In this document: piece by piece, positions 44,024 to 52,873 of the stretch | Position numbering within the stretch: position 1 is the stretch's first letter | Layout: each line of letters opens with the position of its first letter | Source of the DNA: Shimia sp965227725 | GTDB lineage: Bacteria; Pseudomonadota; Alphaproteobacteria; Rhodobacterales; Rhodobacteraceae | Length of the DNA: 64,000 bases | NCBI RefSeq assembly: GCF_965227725.1 | Contig: NZ_CBDDGH010000001.1 | Span: 62,001-126,000, forward strand | Reading direction: 5' to 3' | The notes under the pieces: generated by a model | Database searches by the model: none | Seen by the model: the letters and a program-made list of their open reading frames with translations, nothing else | Told to the model about the DNA's origin: nothing | Position numbers and translations under genes: made by a program

Positions 44024-44043
44024 GGGCTTGGGGGCGCAAGCCC
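44024..44043. terminator. Hairpin between the RTX gene and the LuxR-type regulator
   Basis: GGGCTTG pairs with CAAGCCC across six bases in the short gap between two convergent genes. No T run follows on either side, so it is at best a weak bidirectional terminator. Confidence 0.35.
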
Positions 44044-44658
44044 CTACTCAAAGCCCGCCTCTTTGGCGATCAGCGCCGCCTGCGTGCGGTTCTTCGCATT
44101 CAGCTTTTTGCAAAGGGTACGCACATGCAGCTTGATCGTGACCTCCTGAAGATCCAGATCCCGCGCGATTTCCTTGTTGGACTGCCCTTTGCACAGCCCG
44201 GTCAGCACTTCTTTTTCACGCTGGCTGAACTGCTTGGCAAAAGCGGTTTCCTCATCCGCTTCGCCCCCCGCCATCACGCTGGGCGGCACAAAGCTCTCTC
44301 CCGCGATCATGAAGCGCGCCGCGTTCACCAAGGATTTGGCACCCATGGTTTTGGGCAGAAACCCGATCGCCCCCGCATCCAGCGCCTCTTGCGCCACCTT
44401 GTTGTGGGCGGTGCCACTGACAATCGCAATGGGCTGTTCCGGATATTTGGCCAAAGCGTCGGTCAATCCCTGAAGCCCGTTCATGCCGGGCATGCTGAAA
44501 TCCAGCAAAACGAGATCAAAAGTCCCCTTCTGCTCCAGCGCCTTCATGGCTTCAAAGTAGTCAGACACCGCAACAACGGCCGCCCGCCCCTCAGAGGTGA
44601 GGTAGGCAGAAATGGTTTCACGAACCATTCCATGATCATCAGCAAGTAAAATTCGCAT
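44044..44658 (-). CDS. NarL/FixJ-type response regulator with LuxR helix-turn-helix
   Basis: A 204-residue regulator. The receiver domain occupies 1-120, with acidic residues DDH at 7-9, phospho-acceptor Asp53 in LVLLDFSMPGMNGLQG, and the switch lysine in GFLPKTMGAK. The LuxR-type DNA-binding domain is at about 140-204 (FSQREKEVLTGLCKGQSNKE, RDLDLQEVTIKLHVRTLCKK). The ATG at 44658 gives a normal receiver start; the 34-residue upstream extension is not receiver-like. It is divergent from the SUOX-like gene and the hybrid kinase, which makes that kinase a likely partner. Confidence 0.9.
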   Translation of the reverse strand: MRILLADDHGMVRETISAYLTSEGRAAVVAVSDYFEAMKALEQKGTFDLVLLDFSMPGMNGLQGLTDALAKYPEQPIAIVSGTAHNKVAQEALDAGAIGFLPKTMGAKSLVNAARFMIAGESFVPPSVMAGGEADEETAFAKQFSQREKEVLTGLCKGQSNKEIARDLDLQEVTIKLHVRTLCKKLNAKNRTQAALIAKEAGFE

Positions 44659-44994
44659 CGAAACCGGTCGCCCTATGTGATTGGCCTGACCCGAGCCTAA
44701 CTCGCAAGCGGTGCCAGAACCAGAGAGCGCTCCCTTATCCTTATAGTACTCAAATGGCATAGTAATCTTACCTTTCCCCTAAGACCCAAGGTCAAAAACA
44801 ACGCAAATTCGATAGGTTTGAGTAAACCCGCATAGATTGCGCCATGGCGAGGCACACTTCCGGTGCGCCCGCGCGGCGAAAGGTATGGGCGACTATACGA
44901 AAGGTTAGTCGCGTAACCCAATGCGCGTCCCCGCCCAAAATCAAGCCGTGGCACAACAGTCCTGCGATGTAAGAAATCCACAGGAGTCGGCCCC
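44659..44994. other. Divergent intergenic region of the signalling block
   Basis: This 336-base gap serves the leftward response regulator and the rightward SUOX-like gene. It contains several inverted repeats: GACC-CAA-GGTC (44784-44794), GGTTT-GAGT-AAACC (44816-44829) and GCGACTA...TAGTCGC (44889-44912). I found no small gene or recognisable RNA. Confidence 0.5.
44889..44912. promoter_or_regulatory. Inverted repeat upstream of the SUOX-like gene and kinase
   Basis: GCGACTA and TAGTCGC form perfect 7-base arms around TACGAAAGGT. The core ACTATACGAAAG recurs as ACTATCCGAAAG at 48090-48101 before the second kinase. A shared regulator, perhaps the adjacent LuxR-type one, is a reasonable guess. 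Confidence 0.45.
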
Positions 44995-45486
44995 ATGAAT
45001 ATGTTGAAATCCGTTTTGTTCTCTGCCGCCGCTGCAGCCTGCCTTGCCACCTCGGCAGCCAGCGAAACCATCCTTGCGGTCTACGGCGATGTTGCCACCT
45101 CTTCCGATGGCGGTGCCTGGAGCTTCAGCGCTGAAGACCTGCGCACCCTGCCCAGGGAAAGCTTTCAGACCGAAACCATCTGGACCGAAGGCGAACAAAC
45201 CTTTGTGGGCGTCCCCCTTCACAGCCTTTTGGAACATGTCGGCGCAAGCACCGGCAAATTGATTGCCATTGCTGCCAATGACTATGCTGTGTCGATCCCG
45301 ACAACTGACGCGGTGCCCAACGGCCCCATCGTGGCCTATCTGCGCAACGGCGAAGAAATGTCCCTGCGCGACAAAGGGCCACTTTGGATCGTTTACCCAT
45401 TCGCAGGCAACGCGGCGTATAAGTCTGAAGAATATTATTCTCGCAGCATATGGCAGCTCAGTCAGATTGAAGTGGTTGCCAATTAA
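44995..45486 (+). CDS. Periplasmic SUOX-fold (molybdopterin oxidoreductase-like) protein without cofactor cysteine
   Basis: A 163-residue exported protein with a signal peptide (SVLFSAAAAACLATSAASE). The mature part resembles the oxidoreductase molybdopterin-binding fold: FQTETIWTEGEQTFVGVPL, HSLLEHVGAS, LIAIAANDYAVSIPTTDA and KGPLWIVYPF. Enzymes of this fold ligate molybdenum by a cysteine; the mature protein here has no cysteine at all, so it is unlikely to be a redox enzyme. It lies 39 bases before a hybrid histidine kinase with a periplasmic domain. I infer that it senses a ligand for, or binds to, that kinase. Confidence 0.75.
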   Translation: MNMLKSVLFSAAAAACLATSAASETILAVYGDVATSSDGGAWSFSAEDLRTLPRESFQTETIWTEGEQTFVGVPLHSLLEHVGASTGKLIAIAANDYAVSIPTTDAVPNGPIVAYLRNGEEMSLRDKGPLWIVYPFAGNAAYKSEEYYSRSIWQLSQIEVVAN

Positions 45487-45525
45487 CCATCTGGGGTAGG
45501 CACGATACGCGATCGAAACTCTTTG

Positions 45526-48015
45526 ATGCTGGGGCGGTGGCCACTCATAGCGCTTGGCGCGCTTTTGATCGCAAGTCTGATTATCATCGGCTTGCTTGGC
45601 CGCTCTGTGACCACCGACCTGCGCGTGCTGTCCACCGCGCAGCACGATGATGTTAGCTGGCGCATGTCGCAGCTGGAGGTCGAACTCCTGCGGTTGCAGA
45701 ATGTCACGCTGGACGCATTGAACGACCCGCAGGCGGAGCTGAATGTCCTGCGCAAACGCTATGACATCTTCTACAGCCGCATCACCACCCTGCGGCAAAT
45801 CGCGCTGTATCAGTCCTTCAAGGACGAGCCCGAAATTGTCGGCCAGTTGAAGATGGCCACCGACTTTCTGGACAAGACCACCCCCGCCATCGACGCGGAC
45901 AACGCGGCCTTACGCGCAGCACTTGATGGCATCTATCGCGACATCACCGCCTTGGCCCCGGCGGTGCGTAGCCTGGCGCACTCCGGCATCGCAAGCTTCA
46001 CGGCGCAAGAAGCGGCCCGTCGGGAAAGCTTTTCTGACACCCTGCGCAGCCTTGCCATTGGCATCGTTGTTCTGATCACCGTGCTGTTTGGGGCGCTGGC
46101 CACGCTGATCGGATTGCATCGGCAGGGCAAATCCATTTCCCTGATCAGCGACATCGCCCGCGCCCGCTTTGAGGCGGCCATTTCTTCTTCCCTTGATGCG
46201 GTCTTGGTTGTGGACGCCAAGGGTCACATCATCGAGTTTAACGGCGCTGCACAGTCGGTCTTTGGCTATCAGCGCGAAGAGGTTCTTGGGCAGGACATGG
46301 TTGACCTGATCGTGCCGCAACACCTGCGCGATGCCCACCGCGAAGGTATGGCCCGTTTCCTGCGCACAGGAGAGCGCAAGGTCATCGACGCGGGCCGTGT
46401 TCGCCTGCAGGGCCTGCGCAAATCCGGCGAGGTCTTTCCGGTCGAGCTCTCCATTTCCCTGTCGCTGGCGGCGGGGGAAACTGTGTTTGTCTCCTACCTG
46501 CGCGACATTACGGCCGAGCTTGAAGCCGAAGAAGCGCTCAAGGATGCGCTGGAAAAAGCCCAACTTGGCGAAAAGGCCAAATCAAACCTGCTCACCGTGA
46601 TGAGCCACGAGATGCGCACCCCTCTCAATGGCATCCTCGGCTCGCTCGACCTGATTGATCAGACGTCACTTGGCGACAGTCAGAAACAGCACCTCAACGC
46701 CATCGCCGTCTCCGGCGATCTGCTTCTGTCACATGTCAACGACGTGCTCGATTTCTCCAAGCTGACCTCAGACGCGGATTTCGACGAAAGCGCCACCTTT
46801 GATCTGAGCGCCCTGATCACCGAAGTCACGGACAGTCTTCAACCGGGCGCAAAAGCGCAGAACAACACGCTTTCGGTCTCGTTCCAGTCCGAGGACCTTG
46901 GCTATGTGCGCGGCGCTCCGCGCGCGCTTCAGCGCTGCCTGGTCAATCTGGTCGGCAATGCCAATAAGTTCACCCAAAACGGCGTCGTCAACGTTGAGGT
47001 CGAGCGTCTCTCAGGTGGCGACGTCGAAATCCGTGTTGCCGACACCGGCGTGGGCATCGCCCCTGAAAATCTCGAACGGATTTTTGAAGAGTTTGTCACC
47101 ATCGACACCGCCTTTGCCCGCACCAACTCCGGCACGGGGCTCGGGTTGGCGATCACAAAACGGCTGATCACCCAGATGGGCGGGGACATCGACGCGGACA
47201 GCCTCTTGGGCGAAGGCAGCCTCTTTGTCCTGCGCCTGCCGCTTCCCGTTGCCGATGCGCAAACCGCACCACAAAGCACCTCCGCCCCGTCAACGCTTAC
47301 AAGCCTACCGCGCGCCATTCACGCTCTGGTCTGTGACGACAACCAGATCAACCGCAACATCCTGTCCGCAATCCTTGAAGAGCTTGGGGCCACCGTCACC
47401 TCTGTCTCCAACGGGTTTGACGCCATCGCCGAGGTTGTAGCACAGGACTTTGACGTTTTGATGCTCGACATCAGCATGCCGGAAATCGACGGCATCGAGA
47501 CCCTGCGCAGAATTCGCGAGGACGCTCAGGGCACTCTGCCGCTCCCGGCAATCGCCGTGACCGCGCACGCGGCACCCGCGGATCACAAAAAGATCCTTGC
47601 CGCCGGTTTTCACAACCTGCTGGTCAAACCCGTCTCCCGCGCCTCGGTGCATCAATGCCTCGCAGGCGTCTTTGACATGCGGCTGAGCGGTCAGCCCGCC
47701 GACGCGCCTGCCGCGCCGGAAAACGAATATCTCGCCCGCTTTGGCCCCGAACGCTTTGCCAGCGCGCTTGCGGAAATGAACGCAGATCTGACGCAACTCA
47801 TTGCAACCCTTGAGCAGAAGACGCACCTGACCGAGGCAGACCGCGACGCCGCGCATAAGATCTCCGGCTCTGCCGCCGTATTGGGACAAACCGACATGTG
47901 GGACACGCTGCAGACTCTGCAACACTGCCCCGATGCGGACTGGCAAGAGGACAAACCGCTTCTGATCGCCACTCTCAATGCACTGCTCAGCGCGCAAGCT
48001 TCCTCCGCCTCATGA
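45526..48015 (+). CDS. Hybrid histidine kinase: periplasmic sensor, PAS, kinase, receiver, HPt
   Basis: An 829-residue inner-membrane sensor. Span 1 is at about 6-26; a helical periplasmic region of about 145 residues follows, then span 2 (SLAIGIVVLITVLFGALATL). The PAS domain starts near ARFEAAISSSLDAVLVVDAK. The phosphorylated His is in LLTVMSHEMRTPLNGILGS. The ATPase has LVNLVGNANKFTQNG, DTGVGIAP and GTGLGLAITKRL. The receiver shows DDNQINRNILSA and DVLMLDISMPEIDG. A C-terminal HPt has AHKISGSAAVLGQ. The HPt can pass phosphate to an outside regulator, such as the LuxR-type one at 44 kb. The ATG at 45526 is preferred to the TTG just before it. Confidence 0.9.
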   Translation: MLGRWPLIALGALLIASLIIIGLLGRSVTTDLRVLSTAQHDDVSWRMSQLEVELLRLQNVTLDALNDPQAELNVLRKRYDIFYSRITTLRQIALYQSFKDEPEIVGQLKMATDFLDKTTPAIDADNAALRAALDGIYRDITALAPAVRSLAHSGIASFTAQEAARRESFSDTLRSLAIGIVVLITVLFGALATLIGLHRQGKSISLISDIARARFEAAISSSLDAVLVVDAKGHIIEFNGAAQSVFGYQREEVLGQDMVDLIVPQHLRDAHREGMARFLRTGERKVIDAGRVRLQGLRKSGEVFPVELSISLSLAAGETVFVSYLRDITAELEAEEALKDALEKAQLGEKAKSNLLTVMSHEMRTPLNGILGSLDLIDQTSLGDSQKQHLNAIAVSGDLLLSHVNDVLDFSKLTSDADFDESATFDLSALITEVTDSLQPGAKAQNNTLSVSFQSEDLGYVRGAPRALQRCLVNLVGNANKFTQNGVVNVEVERLSGGDVEIRVADTGVGIAPENLERIFEEFVTIDTAFARTNSGTGLGLAITKRLITQMGGDIDADSLLGEGSLFVLRLPLPVADAQTAPQSTSAPSTLTSLPRAIHALVCDDNQINRNILSAILEELGATVTSVSNGFDAIAEVVAQDFDVLMLDISMPEIDGIETLRRIREDAQGTLPLPAIAVTAHAAPADHKKILAAGFHNLLVKPVSRASVHQCLAGVFDMRLSGQPADAPAAPENEYLARFGPERFASALAEMNADLTQLIATLEQKTHLTEADRDAAHKISGSAAVLGQTDMWDTLQTLQHCPDADWQEDKPLLIATLNALLSAQASSAS

Positions 48016-48087
48016 CCCTTTCACCCAATCCCTGCAGGCAGTCCGGCTCAAATCTGTCCTTAGCGTCGCCAGACCGTGATAAATACG

Positions 48088-48104
48088 CAACTATCCGAAA
48101 GTTG
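48088..48104. promoter_or_regulatory. Inverted repeat upstream of the second kinase
   Basis: CAACT and AGTTG flank ATCCGAA, 128 bases before the start of the second kinase gene. It shares the ACTATnCGAAAG core with the repeat at 44889-44912. The remaining part of the 216-base gap shows nothing else of note. Confidence 0.4.
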
Positions 48105-48231
48105 TATGCACCTCACCCAAAGGTAGATCATCGCGACAGATGCTGGTATCGTCCATGAATTGTCCAGATATCTTGCAAAGCGGTCAAACGGTTAAACCTT
48201 CCACAACCATTCGCGCAATACGAGAGCGACT

Positions 48232-50886
48232 ATGAATAAGTACCTTGCGATCCTTGTATTCGCGCTGCTGGTGATGCTTGGCGTGGCAGAACGTTCAAGT
48301 GCGCAGCACTCCGAAGAACCGCTGGTTGTGGGCTGGACGGAAATCGCCCCCCTGTTTCGCGCGGAGCCGGACGGCCGGGCTGGCGGTTTCGGCGCCGAGA
48401 TCATGCGGGAAGTGGCGGAGCGCGCAGGCTTTCACATCTCGTTTCGGAAATTTTCCCGCGCCGAAGATCTGATCCGCGCACAGGTTCTTGGCAACATCGA
48501 CCTGATGCCGGCCATTGCCGCCCTGCCGGTGCTGGCGGAAAACAATATCTTTTCAGATCCAATAGCCCAAACCCACATGCGGATATTTATCCGCACGGAA
48601 GACGCGGAAACCCTCGACCCCGCCACAATGGCAGATGTCCGTATCGCTGTGCCCGGCGTCCCGGTCGGCACCGAAGGCACCTCCTTTATTGCGCGCAACG
48701 TCCCCGTAGCCATTCCGGTCTCAACCAATTCCATCATGGAACTCCTGCGCGGCACAGTCGACGCGCTGATTGCCAGTGACAACGTCACCATTGCAGACGC
48801 CCATGCGCTGCGCCTTGATCACCGCATCCTCGCAGTCGGCCCGCCGCTTCGGAGTTTTGATCGTGTCATCACCCTGCGCCGCGAGCTCGCAGACCTCATG
48901 CCCGCTATCAATCAGGCGATCGCCGAATTGGAGGCAGATGGCACCCTAGAGGAGCTGCGCGGCATCAATCGGGTTTCCGTTGCGCCTCTGGAGCCTGACG
49001 TGCTGAAAGTGGGGGTGTTTCACGCCCCGCCCTACTCCATGATCAATCCGGATGGCACCTTTTCCGGGTTTTCCGTCGACACCATCCGCCATCTCACAAA
49101 ATCCGCCGGGATCGCCATCGAGTTTGTGGAAATCGACGAGGAAAGCCTCGCCCTCGGCCCCGCGCCAGACCGCTATGATCTGCTGCCTCAGGCGGCGGTC
49201 AACGAAGAGGCCCGCCAGCGCATGGATTTCACCGCGCCGATTGACCGGGCCTCCTTTGCGGTCTTCACGCGGGTTGGCGAAGGCCGCCAGATTTCCGACC
49301 TCTATTCCCTGATGGGCTCACGCCTCGGTGTCGAGGCCGTTGGCGTGGCCCGGCAACTGGCGGAAAACCATGAAGGTCTGGAACTGCGCATCTTTGACGG
49401 ACCGGACGCTTTGCTAAATGGTCTCTTGGTTGGACAGGTTGATGCGATCCTGTACCCCCGACATGCCATCACCGTGGCCGCCGCCCGTCTCGGCGTGCAG
49501 GATCAGATCCGCGAAATCGAAACCCCGATCCACAGCGTCGACCGCGCCATCGCGCTGCGCTTTGGGCTCGGCCAGACCCGCGAGCGCCTCAATGCGGTGA
49601 TCCCCGGCTATCTCGCCTCCTCCATGGACACCCAAATCCGCGAAGAATATTTCGGCACACCGGTGTTCTGGACAGACAGCCGCATCACATTTGTCAGAAA
49701 CGCGCTGATCATCGGCGCCGTCTCCCTTCTGCTGCTGTTTATCGCCTGGGCCCGCTGGCGCCAAAAACGCACCACGCAGGCCCGCCGCAAATTCGCCTCC
49801 ACGCTGGTGGATCAGATCCCCCTCGGCATGGTTCTGGTCTCGCCTCAAGGTGTCATCGAATTCGCCAACCAATTTGTCAAAGACCGCACCCCAGACGGTC
49901 ACGCGCTCATGAAACGCGGGAATAACTTCAAAAAAATGGTCGAGACCCTGATCGACAATGGCACGATTTCCATGAACGGCAGGACCAAAGAAGCCTTTCT
50001 CGGACAGCTCGACGGCAATGGGCTGCGCTTGCACAGCGCCAATGAGTTCAAATTCTCCGGCGGCAAGACCTATGTGCGCACCACACTGCCGCTGGGTGCT
50101 GACGGGACGCTGCTCACCTACGCCGACGTGACAGAGGACCGCCGCCAGCTGACTGAAATCCGCAACCTAAATGCCAAACTGCTTCAGCAGGTGAGCCTCG
50201 CGAGCGCCGCCAACGCCGAGCTGCGCGCCTTTGCCTATGCCACCTCCCACGATCTGAAGGCCCCGACCAACACCACCTCTCTGCTCATCTCTGAACTGGG
50301 CGAAGCCCTCGCGCCGCATATGTCGGAAGATGATGCAGAGATGTTTGAAGATCTGACCGCCACCAATCAGCGCATGGCACAGCTCATCGACGATGTGCTG
50401 GAATACACCAACGCGATCGGCAGCGAGATGAAGCGCTCTGAGGTGGATATGGATGTGCTTCTGAGCGAGATTCTGGATGACCTCAAAGCCGACATCATCG
50501 CAAGCGGTGCAGAAATCGAGCGCGCCCCCCTGCCCAAGATCAACGCCCACCCGGCGCAAATGCGGCAGCTTCTGCAAAATCTGATCAGCAATGCGATCAA
50601 ATTCCGTGCACCCGACCGGCCCCCCAAAATCTCTGTCACCACAGAGAGATCCCGGCGCGGCGAAGTGGCTTTCGCGGTCACTGACAACGGTATTGGCATG
50701 CGAAGTGAGCTTCAGGGGCGCATCTTTACGCCTTTTACACGACTTAATGCGCAAGAAGACTATGCTGGCTCTGGGCTCGGCCTTGCGATATGTCAACGCA
50801 TAGCGATGAACCATGGCGGCAAAATTGAGGTGACGTCCGACGTTGGCGAGGGCAGCCAATTCCGGGTGCGCATTAAGGAAAGCTAA
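48232..50886 (+). CDS. Histidine kinase with two periplasmic solute-binding domains
   Basis: An 884-residue sensor. A signal peptide (YLAILVFALLVMLGVAERSSA) precedes two type 3 solute-binding domains (about 28-245, VVGWTEIAPLFRAEPDGRAG; about 255-475, LKVGVFHAPPYSMINPDGTF), then one span (about 487-507). A PAS-like region (FASTLVDQIPLGMVLVSPQG) leads to the kinase: phospho-His in AYATSHDLKAPTNTTSLL, then LLQNLISNAIKFRA, DNGIGMRSEL and GSGLGLAICQRI. This BvgS/EvgS-like sensor probably binds amino acids or similar ligands. It has no receiver of its own; a single-domain receiver follows after one base, in the manner of a split phosphorelay. Confidence 0.88.
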   Translation: MNKYLAILVFALLVMLGVAERSSAQHSEEPLVVGWTEIAPLFRAEPDGRAGGFGAEIMREVAERAGFHISFRKFSRAEDLIRAQVLGNIDLMPAIAALPVLAENNIFSDPIAQTHMRIFIRTEDAETLDPATMADVRIAVPGVPVGTEGTSFIARNVPVAIPVSTNSIMELLRGTVDALIASDNVTIADAHALRLDHRILAVGPPLRSFDRVITLRRELADLMPAINQAIAELEADGTLEELRGINRVSVAPLEPDVLKVGVFHAPPYSMINPDGTFSGFSVDTIRHLTKSAGIAIEFVEIDEESLALGPAPDRYDLLPQAAVNEEARQRMDFTAPIDRASFAVFTRVGEGRQISDLYSLMGSRLGVEAVGVARQLAENHEGLELRIFDGPDALLNGLLVGQVDAILYPRHAITVAAARLGVQDQIREIETPIHSVDRAIALRFGLGQTRERLNAVIPGYLASSMDTQIREEYFGTPVFWTDSRITFVRNALIIGAVSLLLLFIAWARWRQKRTTQARRKFASTLVDQIPLGMVLVSPQGVIEFANQFVKDRTPDGHALMKRGNNFKKMVETLIDNGTISMNGRTKEAFLGQLDGNGLRLHSANEFKFSGGKTYVRTTLPLGADGTLLTYADVTEDRRQLTEIRNLNAKLLQQVSLASAANAELRAFAYATSHDLKAPTNTTSLLISELGEALAPHMSEDDAEMFEDLTATNQRMAQLIDDVLEYTNAIGSEMKRSEVDMDVLLSEILDDLKADIIASGAEIERAPLPKINAHPAQMRQLLQNLISNAIKFRAPDRPPKISVTTERSRRGEVAFAVTDNGIGMRSELQGRIFTPFTRLNAQEDYAGSGLGLAICQRIAMNHGGKIEVTSDVGEGSQFRVRIKES

Positions 50887-50887
50887 G

Positions 50888-51286
50888 ATGATCAATAATC
50901 TGATGATGATCGACGACAGCAAAGTCGAACAAAAAATCTATCAGAAAATTGTGGAGCGCTCGCAGATCGTCGGCTCGCTGGAACAGTTTTATGAACCAGA
51001 ATCCGCATTGGAATTCCTGCGCTCAAAAAATGGCATCACAACAGACGCCATTCTGCTCGACATCAATATGCCCCGCATGAACGGCTTTGAATTCCTCGAA
51101 GCCGCCAGCCAAGAATTTGGCGATGATTTTGCCCGCGCCGCTGTGATCATGCTCACCACCTCTATTTCAGAGGCGGATATGGAGCGCGCAAAATCTTTCC
51201 CGGTTGTCCGCGGCTATATCAACAAGCCGCTCAAAAGCGATCATCTCACCATGATCGACAATATGCTGAACGCGCCTGAAAGCTGA
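50888..51286 (+). CDS. Single-domain response regulator (CheY-like)
   Basis: A 132-residue receiver without an output domain. Acidic residues are at 9-10 (MMIDDSKVEQ), the phospho-acceptor is Asp58 in AILLDINMPRMNGFEF, the Thr switch is in VIMLTTSISEA and the Lys in INKPLK. The ATG at 50888 lies one base after the stop of the kinase, so the two are translationally coupled and this is its probable phosphate acceptor. With no DNA-binding part it would act through protein contacts or pass phosphate onward. Confidence 0.92.
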   Translation: MINNLMMIDDSKVEQKIYQKIVERSQIVGSLEQFYEPESALEFLRSKNGITTDAILLDINMPRMNGFEFLEAASQEFGDDFARAAVIMLTTSISEADMERAKSFPVVRGYINKPLKSDHLTMIDNMLNAPES

Positions 51287-51332
51287 CGCGAGGCACCTCG
51301 CCTTTCAGCCCTCACGCAGACATCCCAAACGC

Positions 51333-51364
51333 AAAACGGCCCGGGAAACCCGAGCCGTTTTTTG
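51333..51364. terminator. Bidirectional terminator between the receiver gene and aroA
   Basis: AAAACGGCCCGGG pairs with CCCGAGCCGTTTT across three bases (one mismatch-like G-T pair), with TTTTTT on the plus side and TTTTGCG on the minus side. It serves both convergent units. Confidence 0.88.
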
Positions 51365-51399
51365 TGTCTTATCGAATGTAGAGCGCCAGAGCGCGGGCC

Positions 51400-52746
51400 T
51401 CAGCTCCGCGTGATTGCGGCACCCAGCCCAGCCATCAGCGGCTCAAATATCGGGAACGAGGTGGCAATCGGGCTGCCGTCATCCACGCTCACCGGCTTCT
51501 GTGTGGCCATGCCCATCACCATAAAGCTCATGGCAATGCGGTGATCCAGGAAGCTCTCACAGGTCGCCCCACCCGGCACATTGCCGTGGCCACGCCCTTT
51601 GACGATCCACCAGTCTTCGCCTTCTTCCACCTCAACGCCATTGGCGCGCAGACCTTTGGCCATGGCGTCAATCCGGTCGCTTTCTTTGACCCGCAGCTCC
51701 TTCACGCCTTTCATGACCGTGTCGCCTTCGGCAAAGGCCGCAACAACAGACAGCACCGGATATTCATCAATCATGCTGGCGGCGCGCAGCGGGTCAATCT
51801 CGGCGCCCTTCAAATCAGGTGAGAACCGCGCGCGCAGATCGGCCACAGGCTCGCCGCCCTCTTCACGCTCGTTTTCAAAGGTCAGATCCGCGCCCATGGA
51901 TTGCAGCGCATAAAACAGGCCCGCACGGGTCGGGTTCAGACCAATATTGGGCACCAGCACATCAGAGCCGGGCGTGATGATCGCCGCACAGACCGGGAAG
52001 GCCGCCGAGCTTGGATCACGGGGCACCACAATGGTCTGCGGCTTCAACTCAGGTTGGCCCGTCAGGGTGATCACGCGGCCCTCATCGGTTTCCTCAACCG
52101 TGATCTCCGCGCCAAAGCCTGCCAGCATCCGCTCGGTGTGATCGCGTGTGGCTTCTTTCTCGATCACCACAGTCTGCCCCGGCGCGTTCAAGCCAGCGAG
52201 CAACACCGCAGATTTCACCTGCGCCGAGGGCATCGGCACCTCATAGCGCACCGGCACCGGATCATGCGCGCCCACAATGGTCATGGGCAAACGCCCACCG
52301 GAGCGGCCCACAGAGGTGGCGCCAAACAGCGCAATCGGATCGGTCACCCGCGCCATGGGGCGGCCATTGAGGCTTGCGTCGCCGGTAAACGTCACCGTGA
52401 TGTCGCTGGTGGCCATCGCCCCCATGATCAGGCGCACACCGGTTCCGGAGTTGCCACAATCAATCACCGTGTCCGGCTCGCCAAAACCGCCCACACCAAC
52501 CCCATGCACAGACCAGCTGCCTTCGCCGTGGTTGATCACCTCCGCGCCAAAAGCCTGCATCGCCTTGCCGGTGTCCAGCACGTCTTCGCCTTCAAGCAAA
52601 CCACTGATTTTGGTCTCCCCCACCGCCATCGCGCCAAGGATCAGGCTGCGGTGGCTGATGGATTTGTCACCCGGCACATGCGCCTCACCAGAAAGCGGGC
52701 CGCAGGGGGAAGAAGTCATCGGGATCGGGGTGCCATGGCCGGACAT
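51400..52746 (-). CDS. aroA: 3-phosphoshikimate 1-carboxyvinyltransferase (EPSP synthase), class II type
   Basis: The 448-residue enzyme makes EPSP in the shikimate pathway. It carries the four motifs used to define class II EPSP synthases: GDKSISHRSL, SAQVKSA, RDHTE and NPTRAG. The substrate segment reads CGNSGTGVRLIMG, with Gly where the Agrobacterium CP4 enzyme has its glyphosate-insensitivity Ala. GDASLNGRPMARV and RVKESDRIDAMA are intact. AGGA lies 11 bases before the ATG at 52746; an ATG nine codons later is possible. Its transcript ends at the bidirectional terminator shared with the signalling block. Confidence 0.95.
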   Translation of the reverse strand: MSGHGTPIPMTSSPCGPLSGEAHVPGDKSISHRSLILGAMAVGETKISGLLEGEDVLDTGKAMQAFGAEVINHGEGSWSVHGVGVGGFGEPDTVIDCGNSGTGVRLIMGAMATSDITVTFTGDASLNGRPMARVTDPIALFGATSVGRSGGRLPMTIVGAHDPVPVRYEVPMPSAQVKSAVLLAGLNAPGQTVVIEKEATRDHTERMLAGFGAEITVEETDEGRVITLTGQPELKPQTIVVPRDPSSAAFPVCAAIITPGSDVLVPNIGLNPTRAGLFYALQSMGADLTFENEREEGGEPVADLRARFSPDLKGAEIDPLRAASMIDEYPVLSVVAAFAEGDTVMKGVKELRVKESDRIDAMAKGLRANGVEVEEGEDWWIVKGRGHGNVPGGATCESFLDHRIAMSFMVMGMATQKPVSVDDGSPIATSFPIFEPLMAGLGAAITRS

Positions 52747-52790
52747 ATGCGCGTCATCCTTTGTTCAGTTGCCAAAGCTGTTAGCGCAAC

Positions 52791-52819
52791 AAAGCCCCCC
52801 CGTAAATGCGTGGGGCTTT
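52791..52819 (-). terminator. Terminator downstream of trmB
   Basis: On the minus strand AAAGCCCC pairs with GGGGCTTT across a 13-base loop and leads into GTTG. It lies between trmB and aroA and separates their transcripts; the T run is short. Confidence 0.5.
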
Positions 52820-52873
52820 CTCATTCAAAAAATATCCCGGGGGTGAAGCCGCAGGCTGAGGGGGCTGGCCCCC
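52819..52873 (+). repeat. GC-rich intergenic repeat, copy 1
   Basis: The copy starts with TCTCATTC, continues with AAAATATCC and CGGGGGTG, and ends in a GC palindrome (GAGGGGGC...GCCCCCTC) that overlaps the trmB stop. The same order of elements is found at 58927-58976 on the other strand. Confidence 0.65.
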
